Assembly: GCF_000189415.1 (NCBI RefSeq)
Contig: NC_015144.1
Span: 687,501-751,500, forward strand
Source of the DNA: Weeksella virosa DSM 16922
Lineage (GTDB): Bacteria > Bacteroidota > Bacteroidia > Flavobacteriales > Weeksellaceae
Length of the DNA: 64,000 nucleotides
Reading direction: 5' to 3'
The position numbers and the translations under genes were made by a program. The stretch's first letter is position 1. Each line of letters opens with the position of its first letter. This document shows positions 44,658 through 52,637 of this stretch, one piece after another. Below the pieces are notes generated by a model that did no database searches, had not been told where the DNA came from, and saw nothing but the letters and a program-made list of their open reading frames with translations.

Positions 44658-46136
44658 ATGGCAAAACTTACTTCAAGAGCTGAAGATTATTCTAAGTGGT
44701 ACAATGAGTTAGTCGTTAAAGCTAACTTAGCAGAAAATTCGGGCGTTAGAGGTTGTATGGTAATCAAACCATACGGATACGCTATTTGGGAGAAAATACA
44801 AGCCGAATTGGATAAACGTTTTAAAGAAACCGGACATCAAAACGCATATTTCCCCATTTTTGTACCTAGAAGCTATTTCGAAGCCGAGGAAAAAAATGCC
44901 GAAGGTTTCGCTAAAGAATGTGCTGTAGTAACACATTATCGATTGAAAAATGACGAAAGTACACCTGGGAAATTAATGGTTGATCCGGAAGCAAAATTAG
45001 AGGAAGAATTGATTGTTCGCCCAACCTCTGAAGCCATTATTTGGAGCACCTATAAAAACTGGATCCAATCTTACCGCGACCTTCCAATACTCATTAATCA
45101 ATGGGCAAATGTTGTCCGCTGGGAAATGCGCACACGTCTTTTTCTACGAACTACTGAATTTCTTTGGCAAGAAGGACATACGGCACATGCTACAAAAGAA
45201 GAAGCGATTAGCGAGTCTAGACAAATGCTCGATGTATATACAGAGGTAGTCGAAAACCATATGGCTATCCCAGTTGTACGAGGATGTAAAACGCCGTCGG
45301 AAAGATTTGCAGGAGCCGAAGAGACTTACACCATAGAAGCTATGATGCAAGACGGTAAAGCTTTGCAAGCTGGTACTTCTCATTTCCTTGGCCAAAACTT
45401 TGCGAAAGCTTTTGATGTGAAATTTACCACAAATGAAGGAAAACAAGATTATGTTTGGGCAACCTCTTGGGGTGTTTCTACTCGCTTGATGGGAGCTTTG
45501 ATTATGACGCATTCAGATGATTATGGATTAGTGCTCCCTCCGAAAATTGCACCAATCCAAGTGGTAATCGTACCGATTTTCAGATCAGAAGAGCAACTTA
45601 TACAAGTTTCTGAGGTCGCCAATCGTATCAAAAATGAATTACACTCGATAGGTATTTCGGTAAAATTTGATGATGATGAAAAAACAAAACCGGGCTGGAA
45701 ATTTGCAGAGTACGAACTTAAAGGTGTACCTGTTCGAATAGCAATCGGGCCAAAAGATTTAGAAAACAACCAAGTAGAGATTGCCCGACGTGATACCTTA
45801 GAAAAATCGACTATTCCGATGGACGGCATTTCTTCGTACGTAGAAAATCTATTGGTAGACATACAAGAAAATCTTTTTACTAAAGCAAATGAATACCGAG
45901 ATTCTCATATAACAGAAGTAACTTCTTATGAAGAGTTTAAAGAGCTTATAGAAACCAAAGGTGGGTTTTTTTCTGCTCTTTGGGATGGCACAGAAGAAAC
46001 CGAAGAAGCAATAAAAAATGAAACCAAAGCAACGATTCGTTGTATTCCTTTAGATTACGAAACACCAACAGAGGGTGTCGACTTTTATTCGGGGAAACCT
46101 GCTAAATTTAGAGTTTTATATGCAAAAGCATATTAA
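44658..46136 (+). CDS. proS: Prolyl-tRNA synthetase (short, class 3 type)
   Basis: 492 aa from the ATG at 44658 ([19 protein letters not shown]); an upstream in-frame ATG at 44589 falls in the promoter. Class II motifs are present: [18 protein letters not shown] (motif 1 region), [24 protein letters not shown] (motif 2) and the motif 3 segment with [12 protein letters not shown]. The anticodon-binding domain and a C-terminal Zn-like domain follow. The length fits the archaeal/eukaryotic-like ProS found in Bacteroidota. A terminator follows. Confidence 0.95.
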   Translation: MAKLTSRAEDYSKWYNELVVKANLAENSGVRGCMVIKPYGYAIWEKIQAELDKRFKETGHQNAYFPIFVPRSYFEAEEKNAEGFAKECAVVTHYRLKNDESTPGKLMVDPEAKLEEELIVRPTSEAIIWSTYKNWIQSYRDLPILINQWANVVRWEMRTRLFLRTTEFLWQEGHTAHATKEEAISESRQMLDVYTEVVENHMAIPVVRGCKTPSERFAGAEETYTIEAMMQDGKALQAGTSHFLGQNFAKAFDVKFTTNEGKQDYVWATSWGVSTRLMGALIMTHSDDYGLVLPPKIAPIQVVIVPIFRSEEQLIQVSEVANRIKNELHSIGISVKFDDDEKTKPGWKFAEYELKGVPVRIAIGPKDLENNQVEIARRDTLEKSTIPMDGISSYVENLLVDIQENLFTKANEYRDSHITEVTSYEEFKELIETKGGFFSALWDGTEETEEAIKNETKATIRCIPLDYETPTEGVDFYSGKPAKFRVLYAKAY

Positions 46137-46142
46137 TTAATA

Positions 46143-46176
46143 AAAAAAGCCTTCAGAAAATCTGGAGGCTTTTTCA
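46143..46176. terminator. Terminator between proS and mltG
   Basis: AAAAAGCCTTCAGA / TCTGGAGGCTTTTT (one G-U pair) with a three-base loop between convergent genes. Confidence 0.85.
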
Positions 46177-46195
46177 TTTATTATCTTCTCGTGTT

Positions 46196-47224
46196 TTACT
46201 TTATATCACGAGCCTTTATCCATTCTCGATATTTTTTCGCATTCTTCACATGCTCTTGATAATCATTAGTGTAGAGATGGTAACCAGGCTTGTCGGGATC
46301 GGCAACAAAGAATATATAATCATGATTAGCAGGATTTAGAACCGCATCGATTGCTTTTACATTTGGCAGACAAATTGGCGCTGGTGGTAAACCTTTGTTG
46401 CGATAGGTGTTGTATTCGTTAGCAGATTGTGTCCATTTATAGTAAACACGTTGAATTTTATGGTCGAAACCATTCTCTAACTTATATGCATAAATTGATG
46501 TAGGATCCGCCTCTAATCGCATATCTTTATCCAAACGATTCATATAGGCTTTTGCTACGCGTTGTTGCTCATCAAAATTATCAGAAGATTCTAACTGAAC
46601 AATAGAAGCGAGCGTAACCACTTCTAATGGTGTCATATGAAGTGCTCTAGCTTCATCAATTCTTTTCTGATTCCAAACTTTTTTATACTCTTTTTCCATT
46701 CGTTCTACAAACTGATCGGCCGACATATTCCAATACACGAAATAGGTTTCGGGTATAAAATACTGTTTCACCGTCTCTTCGGTCAAAGTAGAATCTTTGG
46801 CATTTGCCCATTTCATAACCGACTGAATAATTGAAATGGAGTCGGCATCGATTTGTTTAGAAACTGCACTGGCCATATGAAAAAGAGTTGGATGATTTTT
46901 GATTTGTAAACGTACTTCTTCTTGAGCTCCGTCTTGCAATCGATTGAGTAAAGAGCGAGAACTTTCGTTGGCAACAATTTTATATTTTCCAGATTTAATA
47001 GTACTTGGATACAAATCCTCTTCGGCCAATTTTCTAAAAAATGCTGGGTTTTGTAGATATGGAGTCAAAGAATCCATCACCTGATCGAAATTAGCACCGC
47101 GAGGTATGTACACAAACCCGTCTTTGATAGGATTTCCTTTGAAACTCTCGATAAAAGTACAGCTACTCATCAAGCCTAGAACACATAAGGCGATAAATGT
47201 TGGAATCGTTCTTATTTTTTGCAT
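46196..47224 (-). CDS. mltG: Endolytic murein transglycosylase MltG (YceG)
   Basis: 342 aa. The YceG domain is clear: YIPRGANFDQVMDSL (about 41-55), LASIVQLESSDNFDEQQRVAKAYMNRL (about 205-231, with the Glu of the catalytic segment), LEADPTSIYA and NTYRNKGLPPAPICLPN. It cuts nascent glycan strands near the membrane. Family members usually have a single N-terminal membrane helix; here residues 8-22 end in LMSSC, a good lipobox with Cys22, so this one may be a lipoprotein. It lies one base after dapF. Confidence 0.9.
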   Translation of the reverse strand: MQKIRTIPTFIALCVLGLMSSCTFIESFKGNPIKDGFVYIPRGANFDQVMDSLTPYLQNPAFFRKLAEEDLYPSTIKSGKYKIVANESSRSLLNRLQDGAQEEVRLQIKNHPTLFHMASAVSKQIDADSISIIQSVMKWANAKDSTLTEETVKQYFIPETYFVYWNMSADQFVERMEKEYKKVWNQKRIDEARALHMTPLEVVTLASIVQLESSDNFDEQQRVAKAYMNRLDKDMRLEADPTSIYAYKLENGFDHKIQRVYYKWTQSANEYNTYRNKGLPPAPICLPNVKAIDAVLNPANHDYIFFVADPDKPGYHLYTNDYQEHVKNAKKYREWIKARDIK

Positions 47225-47225
47225 A

Positions 47226-48008
47226 TTAATTTTCTAATGTTATCATTCCTTCAAAAACAAACTGTGCAGGGCCCTCTAACCACACTTGTTCATAACGCAA
47301 ATTTGCTAACATAAACTGTACCGATAAATCACCCCCTACAGCTTTTACATGTATTGGTAGTTGCGATACCTTCCCGGCAGAATAAGCAGCGATAGCTGCA
47401 GCCGTAACACCTGTACCACAAGCTAAGGTTTCGGCTTCCACTCCTCGTTCATACGTTCGGATGTGCAGGGTTTGATTTTCGTCTACTTCCACAAAATTCA
47501 CATTACTTCCTTGCTCAAAATATGGCGCACCGTACCGTATTTTCGCACCTTCCTTTTGCACATCTATCTTTTGCACATCGGCTACAAATTGTACATGATG
47601 CGGTGATCCTGTATTGAGGAAATAATGAGAAGGATAGACCTCTACTTTATCTACATCAATCATTTCTAACGCAACATAAGTAGGATGAACCACAGCTCGG
47701 TGCAAACCATCGATCGCCTCGAAAGTCATTTCTTGTTGCACAAGTCCCAAGTCAAAAGCAAACTGCGCAATGCATCGTCCGCCGTTACCACACATGCTGC
47801 TTTCTCTACCATCGGAGTTGAAGTATCGCATTCTAAAATCGTACGGATTACTATTTTGCAATAAAATCAATCCATCGGCACCCACACCGAAATTACGGTG
47901 ACATATTCTCTCTATTTTTTGTCGATCCACCAAAAAGGTTTCCTCTCGATCATCTAATAACACAAAATCGTTACCTGCACCTTGGTATTTGTAAAAAGTG
48001 TACTTCAC
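47226..48008 (-). CDS. dapF: Diaminopimelate epimerase
   Basis: 260 aa. It turns LL-DAP into meso-DAP for peptidoglycan and lysine. The two catalytic cysteines are C73 (SMCGNGGRCIAQF) and C197 (LACGTGVTAAAIA), and GNDFVLLDD is at about 12-20. The presence of dapF fits the DNPR motif of MurE. Its -7 element TAAATTTG lies at 48036-48029. Cotranscribed with mltG, another wall gene. Confidence 0.95.
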   Translation of the reverse strand: MKYTFYKYQGAGNDFVLLDDREETFLVDRQKIERICHRNFGVGADGLILLQNSNPYDFRMRYFNSDGRESSMCGNGGRCIAQFAFDLGLVQQEMTFEAIDGLHRAVVHPTYVALEMIDVDKVEVYPSHYFLNTGSPHHVQFVADVQKIDVQKEGAKIRYGAPYFEQGSNVNFVEVDENQTLHIRTYERGVEAETLACGTGVTAAAIAAYSAGKVSQLPIHVKAVGGDLSVQFMLANLRYEQVWLEGPAQFVFEGMITLEN

Positions 48009-48028
48009 TTAGATTTGTTTTTCTATCA

Positions 48029-48036
48029 CAAATTTA
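48029..48036 (-). promoter_or_regulatory. -7 promoter element upstream of dapF-mltG
   Basis: TAAATTTG on the minus strand matches TAnnTTTG, 20 bases before the dapF start. No clear -33 element. Confidence 0.4.
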
Positions 48037-48128
48037 GTATATTTTCTTAGGAAAATAGCATTTGGTAAAGCTTAGCTAATAATTGTTAAAAAGCAGTTAA
48101 ACCATTTAAATGTTAAAATGTTTGGTTA

Positions 48129-48136
48129 TAAATTTG
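48129..48136 (+). promoter_or_regulatory. -7 promoter element upstream of the HtrA gene
   Basis: TAAATTTG matches TAnnTTTG, 45 bases before the start codon. No clear -33 element is visible. Confidence 0.4.
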
Positions 48137-48181
48137 ATATTACAGATAACAACATAGAAAAGAATATTATTTATTAGTACA

Positions 48182-49669
48182 ATGAAAAAATATACAAATT
48201 ACTTATTGGTCGGGCTTTTCAGTTCGATGACAACTTTGGGAGGTTTCTATGCCTTATCGAAGTATGATAATGAAAATGGAAATATAATTACGGATGCACG
48301 TGTTTTGAACAAAGGTGATTTTCAGTATGTGGATTATAAAGGTAATTATGGATACGATGCACCTAATTTTGTAGAAGCAGCAAACAAATCGGTTAATACA
48401 GTTGTTGCGATTAACAACTATCAGAAGCAAACTCGTCAACAATCCCGAGATCCTTTCTTTGATTTCTTTTTCGGGTTTCCGGATCAGCGCCAACAACGTC
48501 AACAAGAAAACCAACCTTCGGGTTCGGGTTCTGGTGTAATTATTTCTGCCGATGGATATATTGTTACCAATAATCATGTAATTAAAGGAGCAAATAAAAT
48601 CGAAGTTAAACTCAATAACCAGAAAACGTATATCGCTGATTTGATTGGGACGGATCCAAGTACAGATATTGCATTGATCAAAATTGACGAAAAAGCATTA
48701 CCTTATATGAAATTTGTTGATTCTGATGCGATTAACGTCGGAGATTGGGCTTTGGCTGTAGGAAATCCGTTTGGGTTAAACTCAACCGTAACTGCCGGGA
48801 TTATTTCTGCCAAAGGAAGAAGTATCAATATTTTACGACAAAACACAGATTCTCCAGTTGAATCGTTTATCCAAACCGATGCAGCAATCAATCCAGGAAA
48901 TTCTGGTGGGGCACTAATCAACGTAAACGGAGACCTTATCGGGATCAACACGGCGATTGCTTCTCCCTCTGGTACGTATGCTGGTTATGGTTTTGCTGTC
49001 CCTTCTAACTTGGTGAAAAAAGTGGTAGAAGATATCAAAAAATACGGTTTAGTTCAGAGAGGTTATTTAGGTATTCGCGGGTTTGATTTATCGAATGACG
49101 AAGCGGTAAGACAATACAACACCCAGAACAAAACATCTCTAAAAACTGGAAACGGTGTCTATATTTCGGATGTAGAAGCAAGAGATACAGGACTGAAATC
49201 GGGTGATGTTATTATTGAAGTAGATGGTAAACCAATTTCTTCGATGGCTAATTTATCGTTCATCGTAGGAAGCAAACGCCCTGGTGATAAAGTTAATGTA
49301 AAAGTTAACCGTAATGGTAAAATAAACAGTTATACGATTACTCTACGCGATGCTAAAGGAAATACCAATCTAAGAAGCAGAGCCGACTTATTGCCTAACG
49401 AAATTTTAGGTGCTGATTTCGAAGAGTTGACCGAAAGACAAAAAGACAATTTCGGGTTGAACTATGGAGTACTCGTAAAAAACCTGAAACAAGGAAAATT
49501 AGCTCAAGCCGGAATTAGAGAAGACTATATCATACTGAAAATCAATGATAAAGAAGTAAAAAATGAAGATGATGTCAATCGAATTCTCAAAAATTACAAA
49601 GGTAGAGTTTCTATTAACTTTATCGATTATTATGGACAAATCTATACAAAAGGTTTCCAGATGGACTAA
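48182..49669 (+). CDS. Periplasmic serine protease, DegP/HtrA family
   Basis: 495 aa. A signal sequence or anchor covers about residues 5-24. The trypsin-like domain holds the triad H132 (NNHVIKGA), D162 (STDIALIKI) and S241 (GNSGGAL), so it should be active. Two PDZ domains follow, about 285-385 (GYLGIRGFDL ... SGDVIIEVDGKPI) and 400-495. A Q/R-rich flexible segment (about 80-112) precedes the catalytic domain, like the LA loop of DegP. It should degrade or refold misfolded envelope proteins. It has its own promoter element and terminator. Confidence 0.93.
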   Translation: MKKYTNYLLVGLFSSMTTLGGFYALSKYDNENGNIITDARVLNKGDFQYVDYKGNYGYDAPNFVEAANKSVNTVVAINNYQKQTRQQSRDPFFDFFFGFPDQRQQRQQENQPSGSGSGVIISADGYIVTNNHVIKGANKIEVKLNNQKTYIADLIGTDPSTDIALIKIDEKALPYMKFVDSDAINVGDWALAVGNPFGLNSTVTAGIISAKGRSINILRQNTDSPVESFIQTDAAINPGNSGGALINVNGDLIGINTAIASPSGTYAGYGFAVPSNLVKKVVEDIKKYGLVQRGYLGIRGFDLSNDEAVRQYNTQNKTSLKTGNGVYISDVEARDTGLKSGDVIIEVDGKPISSMANLSFIVGSKRPGDKVNVKVNRNGKINSYTITLRDAKGNTNLRSRADLLPNEILGADFEELTERQKDNFGLNYGVLVKNLKQGKLAQAGIREDYIILKINDKEVKNEDDVNRILKNYKGRVSINFIDYYGQIYTKGFQMD

Positions 49670-49697
49670 ATTTTTGAAAATATAATTAAAAATAAGT

Positions 49698-49730
49698 AAA
49701 GCTACCGCCTATGTTCGGTAGCTTTTTCTT
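49698..49730 (+). terminator. Terminator after the HtrA gene
   Basis: AAAGCTACCG / CGGTAGCTTT arms with an eight-base loop, followed by TTCTTTTC. Confidence 0.85.
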
Positions 49731-49800
49731 TTCTACCGTTATATTTACATTCTCGTCTATCAAAAGATGATAATTTAATCGTTATCTGAAAAATTGATTT

Positions 49801-49808
49801 TATTTTTG
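49801..49808 (+). promoter_or_regulatory. -7 promoter element
   Basis: TATTTTTG matches TAnnTTTG only five bases before the start codon at 49814, so a transcript from here would have almost no leader, or the real start lies further in. Confidence 0.35.
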
Positions 49809-49813
49809 TACTT

Positions 49814-50311
49814 ATGAAAAAGATTGCTGCACTTCTAATAATATTGGGTATCTCATCGGTGCTTCTAGGGCAACAAAAAAATCCTACTACGCCGTATTTT
49901 CTTCTACAAACTGGCTACACAAATTGGAATGGTAATTATGGTAAACTAGGTGCTGATCTATATTTGGTTCAACCAAACGACAATATAATCGATCTTGGGC
50001 TGGCAGGCAATTTAGGCTACATGCAAAATAATTTTATTTTAATACCTGAAGCTTCGATTGGCTATTTATTCAATTTTTATCAAAAAGCAGCTGATCCGTA
50101 TAGCAAAAGCTTTCGTTCTTCTTTTTATACTGCACGCATCAATGTTTCCCCATGGAGTATTTCACCCGAACTTGGTTTTACTGTACTAAGTGTATTTGAG
50201 TTCAATGCCGGTTATGCTATCGAGTTTAGAGAATACAAAGATTTCAAATCGTTAGAAGGGTTACGTTTTGGTTGTACGTTTCATCTTCCGACTCAACTGT
50301 TTGCCAACTGA
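49814..50311 (+). CDS. Small exported protein, probable beta-barrel, unknown function
   Basis: 165 aa. A signal peptide covers about residues 1-19 (ends VLLGQQ). The rest alternates polar and aromatic residues (YFLLQTGYTNWNGNYGKLGADLYLV, LGFTVLSVFEFNAGYAIEFREY), in keeping with a small outer membrane beta-barrel of about eight strands. No family is recognised. Its 3' end overlaps that of the convergent gene by 19 bases. Confidence 0.6.
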   Translation: MKKIAALLIILGISSVLLGQQKNPTTPYFLLQTGYTNWNGNYGKLGADLYLVQPNDNIIDLGLAGNLGYMQNNFILIPEASIGYLFNFYQKAADPYSKSFRSSFYTARINVSPWSISPELGFTVLSVFEFNAGYAIEFREYKDFKSLEGLRFGCTFHLPTQLFAN

Positions 50312-50784
50312 AAATCTTTCAACTGCAAATATAAATCATAGGTAGAAGTGAGACTCGGTCCGCTACTGAAAACAAATTGTGTATGGTCTACGTATAAATA
50401 AATCGTTTCTTGCCCATCACTTAAACTGAAAGAATTTTTGATGTTTTGACCTTCCGATTCATCGTGCCATTTGATAACAACCGTATCTGGATAAAAGACT
50501 TTATCTTCGGTATGAAAAGAATCTTTGAAATAGATTAACTTATTCATCGTGTATAAAATTCCACTTCCCTGAAATTTTTTTTCTTTGAGAAATCTTCCTT
50601 GTGGACGACCAATATTGAATCGGACAATGGCTTTTCCTGTCGTTGATTCTGGTAAATCTTGTAAAAGTTTTAGTTGCAAAAGATCTCGCTTTTTAGCATC
50701 CTGATACGCTATAACCATAAGAATACTCACCGGTATAATGAGAAAGGCAATAAAAATTAGGATAGGAACTAAAACATTATACAT
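50293..50784 (-). CDS. Single-pass membrane protein of unknown function
   Basis: 163 aa. One membrane helix at about residues 4-27 is followed by a basic stretch (QDAKKRDLLQLK) and a beta-rich domain (GKAIVRFNIGRPQGRFLKEKKFQGSGILYTMNKLIYFKDS) that loosely recalls a PH-like fold. No family is recognised with confidence. It overlaps the convergent gene at 49814-50311 by 19 bases at the stop codons, and no terminator is visible between the two. Confidence 0.6.
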   Translation of the reverse strand: MYNVLVPILIFIAFLIIPVSILMVIAYQDAKKRDLLQLKLLQDLPESTTGKAIVRFNIGRPQGRFLKEKKFQGSGILYTMNKLIYFKDSFHTEDKVFYPDTVVIKWHDESEGQNIKNSFSLSDGQETIYLYVDHTQFVFSSGPSLTSTYDLYLQLKDFQLANS

Positions 50785-50807
50785 ATTTCTGAATTTTAGA
50801 TAAAAAT

Positions 50808-50839
50808 AAAAAAACCTTTGAGTATCTCAAAGGTTTTTT
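50808..50839 (-). terminator. Terminator after the E2 gene
   Basis: AAAAAACCTTTGAG / CTCAAAGGTTTTTT with a three-base loop, just past the E2 stop codon on the minus strand. Confidence 0.85.
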
Positions 50840-50851
50840 CTACACATATTT

Positions 50852-52153
50852 TTAGATTTCTGCATCCATATCAAAATTTTCTAAATATTCGGCCACCCGC
50901 TTCACAAACATTCCACCCAAAGCACCATCTACCACACGATGATCATACGCATGTGATAGATACATTTTATGTCGAATACCGATCATATCTCCTTGTGGAG
51001 TTTCAATAACAGCAGGTTTCTTCACGATTGCTCCTACCGCCATAATGGCTACTTGCGGCTGAGGAATAATCGGCGTCCCTAGGGTGTTACCGAAAGATCC
51101 TATATTGGTTATCGTATAAGTGCCACCCTGAATTTCGTCTGGTTTTAATTTGTTCTGACGAGCTCTATTCGCCAAATCGTTTACTTTCTTAGCCAAGCCA
51201 GATAAACTGTATTGGTCTGCATTTTTGATGACTGGTACGATGAGATTGCCACTTGGTAATGCGGCAGCCATCCCAATATTAATATTTTTCTTTTTAATGA
51301 TTCGTTCACCATCTACCGAAACATTGATCATCGGGAAATCGAGAATTGCCTTTGTTATTGCCTGGATGAAAATTGGCATATAGGTAATCTTCTCGCCATA
51401 CTTTGCTTCGAAAGCTTTCTTGTTTTTCTCTCTCCACAGAACAATGTTCGTTAAATCAGCTTCGATGAAAGACGTTACATGAGGTGCAATTTGTTTGGCT
51501 TGTACCATATTTTTCGCAATTATTTTACGCATTCTATCCATCTCGATAATTTCATCTTCACCCGAAACTGTCATCACTGGAGCAGTTGCTGGAGAAATTG
51601 ATTGTTGACTTGTAGCAGCTTGTGTTGTTGATTCTATCTTTGGTTGTTGACCGCGAGTTTCTAAATATTTTTTTAGATCATCTTTGGTTACACGTCCCTC
51701 GAGACCTGTTCCATGAATTTGATCCAATTCTGTTTGTGAGATGCCTTCTTCTTTGGCAATCGATTTCACCAAAGGAGAATAGAAACGATCAGCAGACGAA
51801 ACTACTTCTTGTACAGGGTTTTCTTGGCTAGTTGTTACCGATTGTTTTAGTTGGTCTATATCTTTTTCTATAGTTTCACTTGCTTGTACTACTTCTTCTT
51901 GTTCAACTTCTCCATCGACTTCTAAAATTGCAACTGGTTCACCTACTTTTGCAACTTCATCAACCTGAACTAAAATTTCTTTTAAAGTACCACTAACTGG
52001 TGAAGGCAAATCCGAATCTACTTTATCTGTAGCTATTTCTACTACCGATTCGTCTTCGGCAATTGTATCGCCAATATTTTTCAACCAATTGGTTACTGTT
52101 GCTTCCATAACACCTTCTCCCATCGAAGGTAATATCAGTTTATAATCCGCCAT
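50852..52153 (-). CDS. Dihydrolipoamide acyltransferase (E2), probably of branched-chain 2-oxoacid dehydrogenase
   Basis: 433 aa. One lipoyl domain (about 2-78) has the lipoylated Lys44 in EIATDKVDSDL. A linker leads to the E3/E1-binding domain (about 128-165: FYSPLVKSIAKEEGISQTELDQI) and to the catalytic domain (about 205-433) with the active His405 in SHAYDHRVVDGALGG. The HRVVDGALGG form and a single lipoyl domain favour a branched-chain E2 over 2-oxoglutarate (HRIVDG) or long pyruvate E2 enzymes. E1 and E3 genes are not adjacent. It has its own promoter element upstream (TAGTTTTG, 52183-52176). Confidence 0.88.
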   Translation of the reverse strand: MADYKLILPSMGEGVMEATVTNWLKNIGDTIAEDESVVEIATDKVDSDLPSPVSGTLKEILVQVDEVAKVGEPVAILEVDGEVEQEEVVQASETIEKDIDQLKQSVTTSQENPVQEVVSSADRFYSPLVKSIAKEEGISQTELDQIHGTGLEGRVTKDDLKKYLETRGQQPKIESTTQAATSQQSISPATAPVMTVSGEDEIIEMDRMRKIIAKNMVQAKQIAPHVTSFIEADLTNIVLWREKNKKAFEAKYGEKITYMPIFIQAITKAILDFPMINVSVDGERIIKKKNINIGMAAALPSGNLIVPVIKNADQYSLSGLAKKVNDLANRARQNKLKPDEIQGGTYTITNIGSFGNTLGTPIIPQPQVAIMAVGAIVKKPAVIETPQGDMIGIRHKMYLSHAYDHRVVDGALGGMFVKRVAEYLENFDMDAEI

Positions 52154-52175
52154 ATTTGTGAATTTTGATGCATTA

Positions 52176-52183
52176 CAAAACTA
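52176..52183 (-). promoter_or_regulatory. -7 promoter element upstream of the E2 gene
   Basis: TAGTTTTG on the minus strand matches TAnnTTTG, 22 bases before the start codon; no good -33 element is seen. Confidence 0.35.
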
Positions 52184-52292
52184 AACATTTTTTAATTGTA
52201 ATAGGGAATTTTTGGTTGCATTTTATCAATCTCACAAATACAAACGAGAATTACTCTGTTTCTTTATGATATTGATAATATTATTGTATATA

Positions 52293-52330
52293 ATAAAAAA
52301 ACCCCTATTAAAAAAATAGAGGTTTTTCTT
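52293..52330 (-). terminator. Terminator of the rpoBC-DUF3467 transcript
   Basis: On the minus strand ACCTCTATT pairs with AATAGGGGT through one U-G pair, followed by seven T's. Confidence 0.8.
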
Positions 52331-52346
52331 TTTTATCTTCTTTCGA

Positions 52347-52637
52347 TTATGCTTCGAAATTAGCCGTCAAGTTTTGTTTAGGCTCAACGATTTCTCCAAA
52401 ATTGTTCTCGAAGTTACTAACATTTTCTGCTAATGATTTCGCTAACGATTTTGCTTGCAATGGTGATAATATAATTCTAGATTTTACGCTTGGTCTAGCA
52501 CCTGGCATAAATTGAATAAAATCTACCACAAATTCTGATGGTGAATGATTGATAATTGCACCTGTTGCGTAAACTCCTTGAGCTACCATTTCGTTTAACT
52601 CAATGTTTAATCCGTCGTTTTGTTGATTGTCTGACAT
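52347..52637 (-). CDS. DUF3467 family protein
   Basis: 96 aa, no signal or membrane segment. The family pattern is clear: LNIELNEMVAQGVYATGAIINHSPSEFVVDFIQFMPG (about 10-46) and SRIILSPLQAKSLAKSLAENV (about 53-73). DUF3467 proteins are small and conserved after rpoC in Bacteroidota; they have no assigned role. The start codon shares one base with the rpoC stop (TAATG), so its synthesis should be tied to that of RNA polymerase. A role with RNA polymerase is only inferred from position. Confidence 0.88.
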   Translation of the reverse strand: MSDNQQNDGLNIELNEMVAQGVYATGAIINHSPSEFVVDFIQFMPGARPSVKSRIILSPLQAKSLAKSLAENVSNFENNFGEIVEPKQNLTANFEA

